DNA of 13,489 bases from a bacterium TMED144. GTDB taxonomy: Bacteria; Fidelibacterota; Marinisomatia; Marinisomatales; TCS55. Of this stretch, positions 6,340 to 13,489 are shown piece after piece. The notes under the pieces were generated by a model, which ran no database searches, was not told the origin of the DNA, and worked only from the letters and a program-made list of their open reading frames with translations. Made by a program: the position numbers and the translations under genes. Position 1 is the stretch's first letter. Every line of letters begins with the position of its first letter. Location of the stretch: positions 117,029 to 130,517 of the forward strand of contig NHGT02000015.1 in NCBI GenBank assembly GCA_002170005.2. Direction: 5' to 3'.

Positions 6340-7597
6340 TTATATTAGAGCCAAAATACGGTTGAAGTGGCTCGGGTATATTTATTGAACCATTTTTATT
6401 TTGGTGGCTTTCTAACAAAGCTACCAAAAGCCTTGGAGTTGCAACTCCACTTCCATTTAGAGTATGTAAAAAATCTGTTTTTCCATCATTTTTTCTGTAT
6501 TTAATGTTTCCCCTTCTAGCTTGAAAAGATTCAAAATTGCTACATGATGAAACTTCTAACCATTTTTCTTCAGCTGGAGACCAGACTTCAATGTCATAGC
6601 ATTTTGCCGCAGAAAAACTTAGATCGCCAGTGCAAAGCTCTATTACCCTATATTTCAAACCTAAATTTTTAAGAACTGCTTCTGCATTTAAGGTCAAAGC
6701 TTCTAATTGTTCATATGAATTATCGGGTTTAACAAATTTTACTAATTCAACTTTATTAAATTGATGCAATCGCAAAAATCCCCTAGTATCTTTTCCATGG
6801 GATCCAGCTTCTCTTCGAAAACAAGCAGAATAGGATACATAATTAATAGGCAAATTTTTCTCAGATAGAATTTCGTCTTTATGTAAATTAGTAATTGGAA
6901 CTTCAGCTGTAGGGATTAACCACAAATTATCATTTTCAATTTGATACATGTCATCGCTAAACTTTGGTAGGTTGCCAGTTGTTCTTGGAGATTTTGAATT
7001 GACTAAAAAGGGGGGAAAAATTTCAACATAACCAAATTCTGATGTATGTAAATCTAACATATAGTTAATCAGAGCTCTTTCTAGCTTAGCTCCTTTATTG
7101 GTATACAGAGGGAACCCAGAACCTGAAATTTTTGCCGCTCTATCAAAATCAAATAAATTAAGATCAACTCCCAATTCAATATGATTTTTAATTTTGTAGT
7201 CAGTTTTTTTTAATTCACCAAACTCACGAACTAATTTATTATCTTTAGAGCCTACCCCATTAGGAGAGGAGTCATGTGGCAGATTTGGTATGTTTAGCAA
7301 TAAAGAATCAATTAATTCCTTAATTTTATTTGATTCTTTTTCAATATTTGAAATTGATTTGCCGACCTCTATCATTTGATCAATTTCTGTTTCAGCAGAC
7401 TGTCTATCTTTTTTTAAATGAGCAATTTTTTTTGAAACAGTATTTCTTTCAAATCTCAATTCATTAAGATTTGTAATAAGAGAGCGATATTCTTTATCGA
7501 GCTCAAGTAAATTATCAATTGAAGATTTATCTCCTTTTTTTGCTAATTTTTTTTTGACAAAACTGGTATTATTTCGTATTAGTTCGATCGAAATCAT
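6332..7597 (-). CDS. serS: Serine--tRNA ligase
   Basis: This class II aminoacyl-tRNA synthetase charges tRNA-Ser, and tRNA-Sec where present, with serine in the cytoplasm. At 421 residues it is full length. The N-terminal long coiled coil (about 25-105), rich in Lys, Glu and Leu, grips the tRNA extra arm. The catalytic core shows TAEVPITNLH (230-239), motif 2 SACFRREAGSHGKDTRGFLR (257-276) with the ATP-binding arginines, LEVSSCSNFESFQARR (347-362) and motif 3 NGSGVATPRLLVALLE (381-396). The ATG is 8 bases after rfbC; no strong ribosome binding site is seen. A translation enzyme between two envelope-sugar and lipid genes shows that this cluster is not a single-pathway operon. Confidence 0.98.
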   Translation of the reverse strand: MISIELIRNNTSFVKKKLAKKGDKSSIDNLLELDKEYRSLITNLNELRFERNTVSKKIAHLKKDRQSAETEIDQMIEVGKSISNIEKESNKIKELIDSLLLNIPNLPHDSSPNGVGSKDNKLVREFGELKKTDYKIKNHIELGVDLNLFDFDRAAKISGSGFPLYTNKGAKLERALINYMLDLHTSEFGYVEIFPPFLVNSKSPRTTGNLPKFSDDMYQIENDNLWLIPTAEVPITNLHKDEILSEKNLPINYVSYSACFRREAGSHGKDTRGFLRLHQFNKVELVKFVKPDNSYEQLEALTLNAEAVLKNLGLKYRVIELCTGDLSFSAAKCYDIEVWSPAEEKWLEVSSCSNFESFQARRGNIKYRKNDGKTDFLHTLNGSGVATPRLLVALLESHQNKNGSINIPEPLQPYFGSNIID

Positions 7598-7605
7598 TAA
7601 AAATT

Positions 7606-8157
7606 CTACTTTGGTAAGTTTTTTGAATTCACGTTACTTAAAAATGGTAAGTCTAAATCTTTCTTTGAAATATTCTTTTTGCCTTCTGGCCAATTTATAT
7701 CCAGTAAGGGATCATCCCATGATATACCAAACTCATCGCTCGGATCATAGTAATTTGTACATTTATAATGGAATGTAGATTTTTCACTAATAACATAATA
7801 TCCATGTGCAAAACCAGGGGGAATATATATTCTAGTATGTTTTTTATCATCTAATACTATTGAAAACCATTTGGAAAAAGTTGGAGAATTCAACCTAATA
7901 TCTACCGCAACATCCAAAACTGAACCTTGACTGACCCAAACTAATTTACCTTGTGGAGATTTTAGTTGATAATGCAACCCTCTGAGTGCGCCCTTGTATG
8001 ATTTAACTTGGTTTTCTTGAACAAAACTTACTTTGTATCCAATGTTTTCTAATATTGAGTTTCGAAAAGACTCTAAAAAATAACCTCTTGAGTCATGAAG
8101 CACTTTTGGCTCAAAAACAACTAAATCATCTATTATTGAACGATAAACCTTGGTCAT
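7606..8157 (-). CDS. rfbC: dTDP-4-dehydrorhamnose 3,5-epimerase family protein
   Basis: This is a cupin-fold epimerase of the RmlC family, which inverts C3 and C5 of dTDP-4-keto-6-deoxyglucose on the way to dTDP-L-rhamnose. Its 183 residues match the family. HDSRGYFLESF (21-31) is the N-terminal substrate-binding stretch; RGLHYQ (59-64) holds the catalytic base His62; PPGFAHGYYV (113-122) and YKCTNYYDP (131-139) carry the conserved Tyr region; WDDPLLDINWP (147-157) closes the fold. The intact catalytic set favours a true 3,5-epimerase, but 3-epimerases of other deoxysugars look similar. The ATG overlaps the ugd stop as ATGA. RmlA, RmlB and RmlD are absent from this window, so the rest of the pathway must be elsewhere. 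Confidence 0.9.
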   Translation of the reverse strand: MTKVYRSIIDDLVVFEPKVLHDSRGYFLESFRNSILENIGYKVSFVQENQVKSYKGALRGLHYQLKSPQGKLVWVSQGSVLDVAVDIRLNSPTFSKWFSIVLDDKKHTRIYIPPGFAHGYYVISEKSTFHYKCTNYYDPSDEFGISWDDPLLDINWPEGKKNISKKDLDLPFLSNVNSKNLPK

Positions 8158-9461
8158 AAGTTTCTACCGATATTTTCAAATGAAAAGTTTTCAGCTTTTA
8201 ATTTATCTATGCTAAAAATATTTCTAGCATCAACTAAACAAGGTTGTTTTAAAAGCTTTTTTAATTCTTTAAGGTCAATTCCTCTAAATTCATTCCATTC
8301 AGTCAAAATAACACAAATGTCTGTATTTAAAACACAATCTCTCCATGAATTGAAGTAATTTATATTTAAAAATTCCTTTTTAAAATTTTCCATTGCAACA
8401 GGGTCGTAAACATTTACGCTAGCACCGTTTTCAACTAACAATGGAATAATTGTCTTAGCTGGTGACTCTCTTATGTCATCGGTCTCAGGCTTAAATGATA
8501 AACCAAGTATACTGATTGTTTTTTTTTCTAAATTTTTATCACATAACGATTTGGTCTTTTCAAAAATTTTTATTTTTTGATTATCATTTGTTTCAATTAC
8601 TGCATTTATCAATTTCAATTGAATATCATTTTCTTTGCCCAAATGTGCCAAGGCTCGTGAATCTTTTGGAAAGCATGAACCACCATAACCTGGTCCAGGG
8701 TGAAGAAACTTTGGACTAATTCTACCATCTAAACCCATAGCCTTAGACACATGATGCACATCTGCACCAACTTTTTCACAAAGGTTAGCAATTTCATTGA
8801 TAAAGCTAATTTTGGTGGCTAAAAAAGTATTAGAAGCATATTTTATCATTTCAGCTGTTTCAATATTTGTAAATAAAATTGGAGTTTCGTTTAAATATAG
8901 TGGCCTATAAACCTCTTTCATTTCATTTACGGCATTGTCGCTTTCACATCCAACAATAATTCTATCAGGGTGTAAAAAATCATCAATAGCTGCACCTTCT
9001 CTTAAAAATTCAGGATTTGAAACGTAATCAAAATCTTTCGAACTGCTAAACTTTTCTATTAAAGTTTTAATTTTTTTACCTGTGCCAATAGGTACTGTGC
9101 TTTTTGTACATATGATTTTAAAATCATTTAAATTTTCTGCTATAGTTTTAGCAACCGATTCAACATATCGTATATCTGCTGAACCATCATTGCTTTGCGG
9201 TGTACCTACTGCAATAAATATTATCTCAGAATCTTTAATTGATTTAGATACATTTAAAGAAAAATTCAATAATCCTTTATTCATATTCTTCCTAATTAAA
9301 CTATCCAAGCCTGGTTCATAAATTGGAATTTTAAGTTTTTTAAGATTGGCAATCTTTGTTTTATCGATATCTACACAAGTTACATGATTCCCAAATTCTG
9401 ATAATCCAGCCCCTGACACAAGTCCTACATAGCCCGATCCGATAATTGAAATTTTTTTCAT
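8154..9461 (-). CDS. ugd: UDP-glucose 6-dehydrogenase
   Basis: This NAD-dependent enzyme oxidises UDP-glucose twice to UDP-glucuronate, a precursor for capsule, exopolysaccharide or lipopolysaccharide sugars. It has 435 residues from the chosen start. The N-terminal Rossmann motif is IIGSGYVGLVSGAGLSEFG (6-24), with an acidic VDID after the second strand. AVGTPQSNDGSAD (84-96), STVPIGTG (121-128) and SNPEFLREGAA (148-158) are family blocks. Lys207 lies in EMIKYASNTFLATKISF, and the catalytic Cys263 in GPGYGGSCFPKD. The C-terminal UDP-binding domain has LGLSFKPETDDIRESP. A reading frame open to 9533 would add 24 residues lying inside the upstream gene; ATG 9461 directly before KKISIIGSG is the natural start, 4 bases after that gene's stop. 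UDP-mannose or UDP-GlcNAc dehydrogenases are related, but motifs favour UDP-glucose. Confidence 0.94.
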   Translation of the reverse strand: MKKISIIGSGYVGLVSGAGLSEFGNHVTCVDIDKTKIANLKKLKIPIYEPGLDSLIRKNMNKGLLNFSLNVSKSIKDSEIIFIAVGTPQSNDGSADIRYVESVAKTIAENLNDFKIICTKSTVPIGTGKKIKTLIEKFSSSKDFDYVSNPEFLREGAAIDDFLHPDRIIVGCESDNAVNEMKEVYRPLYLNETPILFTNIETAEMIKYASNTFLATKISFINEIANLCEKVGADVHHVSKAMGLDGRISPKFLHPGPGYGGSCFPKDSRALAHLGKENDIQLKLINAVIETNDNQKIKIFEKTKSLCDKNLEKKTISILGLSFKPETDDIRESPAKTIIPLLVENGASVNVYDPVAMENFKKEFLNINYFNSWRDCVLNTDICVILTEWNEFRGIDLKELKKLLKQPCLVDARNIFSIDKLKAENFSFENIGRNL

Positions 9462-9465
9462 AAAA

Positions 9466-11514
9466 TTATAAAAGACCTTTATTTTTCCTGATGTAAAGTT
9501 CAGCGCAAAATAGAAATAACAATATAATTGCAACTACAACATTCTCATTAAATTTGGCAATCATAAATCTTATTTCTTTTTTTACTTTTGGAGACAAATT
9601 TGCAATAATGCTATCTTTTTCGCTCCAATTTTTGAAATTAGCAGATGTATTTAAAGCAATATTTTTTAGTAAAAACTCGTTCATAAACACATTTGATAGC
9701 TCAATTTTACTTTCCATAACTTCAAATTCACCAGTTTGTAGCTTGCTATAATCGTTCTCATAAAAAATTTCATAATTATATATTCCCGATGAGGGTGGTC
9801 TATAATCATATTCCCATCTCTTTAAATCTATATTAAAGTCAAATTCATTATTTTCAATTTCTTTTCCCTCTTTAATAACCTTTAAAATAAGTGATTCATC
9901 AAAATTCTTCAACTCTGACAATCTATTGCCAGATATGTTGACAACCTCCCCTAGCTGTAATCTTTTTTTGTTTAATCTAAAATAGCTTTCTTTTGAGCCG
10001 CTAATCTGAAGAAGCCAAGAAATAGATATATTTAATACTAAATCAGAAGGCCTTTCTAAAGAGTCAAGAAAAGATGACTTTAACTTTAAAATTTCTGGTG
10101 ATAAAAAAAGTACTTTTCTTATTTTGTTTTTTTCATTTCTTACCCAAAGGGGATTCTGATTATTAAAATAAGCTAGTGTGTCGATATTTTTGTTCTCTAA
10201 TCTTAAAGTAAATGGATTATTCAGTGGAGGTAAAGATTTAAAATCCTCAATAAATTTAAAATTCCAATTGAACGTACTATTTGTTTCATTAAAATCAACT
10301 ACATTAAAATCTAACAAAGCTGAAATCTTATTTAAAGAATCATCATTCTGATTTGGTCCAACAATTAGAAAAAAAGATGAATTATTTGCAATTATTTTTT
10401 TTCCTAAAATTCTAACAAAATCAAACGACTGGTCTTTAATAGGAAAATTATCAAAAATAATCAATTCATAGGGGTTGCTCCAAAATGAATTTATTGATGG
10501 TCTGAATTCAGAATCGGCAACCTTCACGTAATGATCAAATTCTATTCTCTCATTTTTTTTTAAATTTTCTTTTATCAAATTTGTATTCTTATTTGGGGTT
10601 CCAGTCAAGAGAGCAACTTTATATTTATTTTTTAATATTAAAATGTTAAATCTCTGTCTATTGTTTTGAATATTGACTTCATCCTCGAATGACGAAACAC
10701 GTACTTCGAACTCTTGATTGCCAATTTTTTTAGGTTTAAATAAAAAATCAACCTCATTTAAAGATAAATTGTTAGTTAGATAAATTTCTCTTGAAACAAT
10801 TAATTCTCTATTTTGATAAAGAGAAATTGTAGCTTTTTTATTCTCAACTCCTTCTGATTTAATAATAGATTTAAAATTTATATCATCATTTATAAATGAT
10901 ACTGTTGGCGCATCTATTGTTTGGATTGAAATATCGACCATCTCTTTATTACTACCAATGCCAACCACATGAACGGGTATCTTTATCTCATCAAAGCTTT
11001 TTAGAGGGTTAACACCCTCTGTTGCAACTCCATCAGTAAAAATCAAAGCACCGTATAGATTTTTATTGTTATCAATATTTTTTGCTACTTCAGAAAGATT
11101 TGTAGTTAAACCGTTACCATTTAAACCTGATTGATAAAATGAACTAACACTTCTATCAAACAAATATGATTCATATGGAATATTATCGGTTTCAATTTTT
11201 TTAAAAAAATTGTTTAAATCAGATTTAAAATTGTTAAACATTGGCTGTTGATGAAGCTTCATACTACCAGAATTGTCCACAAAAATTCCAAGCATAAGTT
11301 TTGTAGTTTCAGATAAGTTAAATTTTAGAATTGGATTCAATAGAAGAGTAATTAATAATAAAAAAATAAAGTATCTAAATATTAAAATATTGATATACCA
11401 TTTTTTATATTTTTTCTTTTTTATTTTATAAAAAAAAATAGAAACAGATATTAAAAAAATGACAAATGATATAGTTGTTATTAAATCGATTGAATTTAAA
11501 AAATCAATACTCAT
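9466..11514 (-). CDS. Membrane protein with VWA and amidotransferase-like domains
   Basis: I do not recognise a named gene. The 682 residues show two N-terminal membrane helices (about 11-29 and 42-62), a von Willebrand A domain (about 72-190), a central region (about 297-480), a beta-rich C-terminal part and a final helix (658-674) with a short basic tail (RKNKG). The VWA domain has a metal-site motif DNSGSM (80-85), Thr137/Thr138 and FTDG with Asp161, so it could bind a metal and a partner. The central region (KVALLTGTP, then ELIIFDNFP and FFLIVGP) resembles the degenerate class I amidotransferase-like domain found after VWA in such proteins; no catalytic Cys is apparent. The bulk probably faces the periplasm. 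Its function is unknown; BatA-like complex assembly is one possibility. It overlaps tsaD by 11 bases and precedes ugd by 4. Confidence 0.8.
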   Translation of the reverse strand: MSIDFLNSIDLITTISFVIFLISVSIFFYKIKKKKYKKWYINILIFRYFIFLLLITLLLNPILKFNLSETTKLMLGIFVDNSGSMKLHQQPMFNNFKSDLNNFFKKIETDNIPYESYLFDRSVSSFYQSGLNGNGLTTNLSEVAKNIDNNKNLYGALIFTDGVATEGVNPLKSFDEIKIPVHVVGIGSNKEMVDISIQTIDAPTVSFINDDINFKSIIKSEGVENKKATISLYQNRELIVSREIYLTNNLSLNEVDFLFKPKKIGNQEFEVRVSSFEDEVNIQNNRQRFNILILKNKYKVALLTGTPNKNTNLIKENLKKNERIEFDHYVKVADSEFRPSINSFWSNPYELIIFDNFPIKDQSFDFVRILGKKIIANNSSFFLIVGPNQNDDSLNKISALLDFNVVDFNETNSTFNWNFKFIEDFKSLPPLNNPFTLRLENKNIDTLAYFNNQNPLWVRNEKNKIRKVLFLSPEILKLKSSFLDSLERPSDLVLNISISWLLQISGSKESYFRLNKKRLQLGEVVNISGNRLSELKNFDESLILKVIKEGKEIENNEFDFNIDLKRWEYDYRPPSSGIYNYEIFYENDYSKLQTGEFEVMESKIELSNVFMNEFLLKNIALNTSANFKNWSEKDSIIANLSPKVKKEIRFMIAKFNENVVVAIILLFLFCAELYIRKNKGLL

Positions 11515-12496
11515 TATGATTTATTTTCATATTTGGAAAAATTTTAAAATCTATTTTAGTAAACTTTTTATCTTTTGAATATAAATAAGCTAAAAAAGCT
11601 ATCATAGCAGCATTATCTGTGCATAAATCCATTCTAGGGAAAATTATTTTTTTCTTATGTAAAAATTTTTCAGCCAAATTTCTAAGGTGAGCATTGGCAG
11701 CCACTCCTCCAGCAATAACACAAACATTGCAATTTGTTAATCTTAATGCCCATTTTAATTTTTCAAGTAAAGTTTCAATAATTGCATTTTGATAAGATGC
11801 AGCAATATCAGAAATATTATTTTTTTTATTTTTTCTACAATAATATAAAAGGGAAGTTTTTAAACCGCTAAAACTAAATTCTAAATTATTTTCTTTCATT
11901 AAAGCTCTTGGGAAATTTATTTTTTTTGGATTTCCATTTTTTGAATGCCTTTCAATTTCAGGTCCACCAGGATACCCTAAGCCTAAAATTCTTGCTCCTT
12001 TATCAAAAGCTTCTCCTGCTGCATCGTCCCTAGTCTCACCTAAAAGTTTATACTTAGATAATCCTTTTACATACCATAGCTGTGTATGGCCTCCTGAAAC
12101 AAGTAAACATACAAATGGAAAACTCAATTTAGGGTCAGATAGAATATTTGCAAAAATATGAGCCTCTAAATGATTTATTCCAATAATTGGGATATTGAGC
12201 GCAAGACTCAAGCCTTTTGCAAATGAAGCTCCAGATATTAAAGAACCAGCTAATCCAGGTCCTTGCGTAACAGCAATAAGATCAAGTTCATTTGAAGAAA
12301 AATCTAGAGTTTTAAAACAATCTTTAAATAGCTGAGGTAAAATTTTATCATGCTCTCTTGAGGCTAATTCAGGAACGACTCCTCCATAATTTTTGTGGAC
12401 TATATGACTGCTTACCTTTGAATAAAGTAATTTCTCGTTTTCAAACAAAGCTAATGCCGTTTCATCGCATGAGGTTTCAATTCCTAAGATTTTCAT
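11504..12496 (-). CDS. tsaD: tRNA N6-adenosine threonylcarbamoyltransferase
   Basis: This is the catalytic subunit of the TsaBDE system, which moves the threonylcarbamoyl group from threonylcarbamoyl-AMP to A37 of ANN-decoding tRNAs, forming t6A. It has 330 residues, the normal bacterial length. Hallmarks are ILGIETSCDETALAL (3-17), YGGVVPELASREH (37-49), TQGPGLAGSL (77-86), the metal-binding HLEAH (His109, His113), LLVSGGHTQLW (131-141), DDAAGEAFDKGARILGLGYP (157-176) and FSFSGLKTSLLYY, with AGGVAANAHLR and TDNAAMIA near the end. The ATG overlaps the upstream ybbR stop as ATGA; no Shine-Dalgarno motif is visible. Its partners tsaB, tsaC and tsaE are not in this window. Confidence 0.97.
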   Translation of the reverse strand: MKILGIETSCDETALALFENEKLLYSKVSSHIVHKNYGGVVPELASREHDKILPQLFKDCFKTLDFSSNELDLIAVTQGPGLAGSLISGASFAKGLSLALNIPIIGINHLEAHIFANILSDPKLSFPFVCLLVSGGHTQLWYVKGLSKYKLLGETRDDAAGEAFDKGARILGLGYPGGPEIERHSKNGNPKKINFPRALMKENNLEFSFSGLKTSLLYYCRKNKKNNISDIAASYQNAIIETLLEKLKWALRLTNCNVCVIAGGVAANAHLRNLAEKFLHKKKIIFPRMDLCTDNAAMIAFLAYLYSKDKKFTKIDFKIFPNMKINHNEY

Positions 12497-13467
12497 TCAA
12501 TACTTTTAGTTACAATTAACTCAATATTTTGTGGAGATAAGTCCATCCATTTAATAATATCAGTTGGTGCTTCAACTTGTATTGGATAAAATTTTACCGA
12601 TGGTTTCCATTTAGAAAAATCTACATTTATATAAATGTCTTTTGGGTTCAAGCTTGAAATAAAATCAATACCCCCTACAACAGTCAATGAGACAGTTTGT
12701 GGACTCAGAAAAACTTGTACTTCATCAACAACATTTTTTAACTGAACTGGTATTTCACTAATTATTCTTTCACTGATAATTTCTATTTTCTGTTTAAAAA
12801 GAACTTCTTTTGGAGTTAATTCAATAATGTCTTCAGCAATAGTATTTAAAATCATTTTTGTTTGAATTTCATCACTTATTTCATTTAAATCGTATTTAAT
12901 AGTACTAACTATGTTTATTTTTTCTATAGTCTCTTTTGGACCAGCGATTTTAACTTTTCTTGGGATTATTTCTGAGTTTCCAACCATGGTATATCCAGGA
13001 GCTGGTGAAATATTTGCATTAACGACAACATCAACAATTTTTTCTTTATATTCATCTAAACTAATCTGTATGCTATTCGGATAAACAATCTCAACATATT
13101 GAACATCAAAGTTTGATGGAATTGATATTTTCTGAGGGTATCTTTCAAAGTAATCATTGAGGATAAAGCTGTATTCTTCCGATATTCTCTCAAGATCGAT
13201 TACTAGTTTAAAATTTGGAAAAAAAGATTTTAATATATATGATTTAAAAAGAGATCTACCTGTCCCTTTAAGTCTTACTTTAGCAACTTTTGGAACTTCT
13301 TTATTTAAAGCGTGTTGAGCAGATAAGTTTCTTGCTTCAATTGGCATATCAACAACCATATTATAAGTATTATTGCTAATTAAAAATAACCATAACGAAA
13401 GAGCTAATACAAATGCGCCAAAGGTCATTTTTATTTTAATGAATGACAAAAAAGAATTGATGCTCAC
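12493..13467 (-). CDS. YbbR/CdaR-like membrane-anchored protein
   Basis: This is an exported protein with one N-terminal membrane anchor (about 15-31, TFGAFVLALSLWLFLIS) and an extracytoplasmic part of YbbR repeats. Repeat-like units fall at about 36-138, 143-215 and 235-320; the second is clearest, with VNANISPAPGYTMVGNSEIIP followed by VKIAGP. In Firmicutes the YbbR protein CdaR regulates the diadenylate cyclase CdaA, usually encoded just upstream; that gene may lie past the right edge, which cannot be checked here. The start at 13467 is GTG directly after an in-frame TAA, so translation begins there or at ATG 13428 (codon 14), which would still keep the membrane segment. The 22 bases to the window edge could be the end of an upstream gene. 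It overlaps tsaD by ATGA. Confidence 0.85.
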   Translation of the reverse strand: MSINSFLSFIKIKMTFGAFVLALSLWLFLISNNTYNMVVDMPIEARNLSAQHALNKEVPKVAKVRLKGTGRSLFKSYILKSFFPNFKLVIDLERISEEYSFILNDYFERYPQKISIPSNFDVQYVEIVYPNSIQISLDEYKEKIVDVVVNANISPAPGYTMVGNSEIIPRKVKIAGPKETIEKINIVSTIKYDLNEISDEIQTKMILNTIAEDIIELTPKEVLFKQKIEIISERIISEIPVQLKNVVDEVQVFLSPQTVSLTVVGGIDFISSLNPKDIYINVDFSKWKPSVKFYPIQVEAPTDIIKWMDLSPQNIELIVTKSIE

Positions 13468-13489
13468 TTAAAATCGGGCTATAAAATTT

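Noticed and set aside
9462..9533. Longer N-terminus for ugd
   Set aside because: It would overlap the VWA gene by 68 bases and put 24 odd residues before the Rossmann strand that normally starts the protein.
11429..11440. Long A/T homopolymer runs (here and at about 2945 and 7550) as phase-variable sites
   Set aside because: They encode ordinary Lys or Phe runs, are common in such AT-rich coding sequence, and the affected genes are mostly housekeeping.
13468..13489. End of an upstream gene (possibly a diadenylate cyclase, as in cdaA-cdaR operons)
   Set aside because: One frame reads NFIARF followed by TAA directly before the GTG start, but 22 bases are too few to support any gene.

Overview
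The window looks like core chromosome from a strongly AT-rich, probably free-living Gram-negative bacterium. Low GC, very tight packing, envelope genes (a heptose-type adenylyltransferase, a MltD-like transglycosylase, UDP-glucose dehydrogenase) and a tiny ribosomal-type protein of the COX24/AURKAIP1 kind common in Bacteroidota and relatives all point to the FCB group. A marine Marinimicrobia (SAR406)-like lineage is my best guess. That is inference from gene content and composition, not proven by any marker here.

Every gene I can support lies on the minus strand, so transcription runs from 13489 towards 1. In that order: a YbbR-domain membrane protein; tsaD (tRNA t6A synthesis); a VWA-domain membrane protein; ugd; rfbC; serS; plsC; rfaE2; a MltD-like transglycosylase with LysM repeats; sppA; an HU/IHF-family DNA-binding protein; a 31-residue COX24-like protein; a secreted S1/P1-type nuclease; xseA; and the start of xseB, which runs off the left edge.

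Neighbours abut or overlap throughout. Three junctions are ATGA four-base overlaps (ybbR/tsaD, ugd/rfbC, nuclease/xseA). Four more overlap by 8 to 20 bases, and the other gaps are 4 to 10 bases. The single real gap, 51 bases at 5109-5159, holds a plausible promoter and divides the window into an upstream group (ybbR to rfaE2) and a downstream group (mltD to xseB). I saw no convincing terminator, RNA gene, mobile element, CRISPR array or plus-strand gene. No stretch over 300 bases lacks a gene.

Functionally the upstream group mixes translation (tsaD, serS) with envelope building: UDP-glucuronate and deoxysugar precursors, phosphatidic acid, and a sugar-phosphate adenylyltransferase. The downstream group mixes wall turnover and membrane proteolysis (mltD, sppA) with nucleic-acid genes (HU, secreted nuclease, both subunits of exonuclease VII) and a probable ribosomal protein.

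I found no clearly new multi-gene system. The points most worth following are the 31-residue basic gene, the VWA/amidotransferase-like membrane protein, and the secreted nuclease coupled to exonuclease VII.
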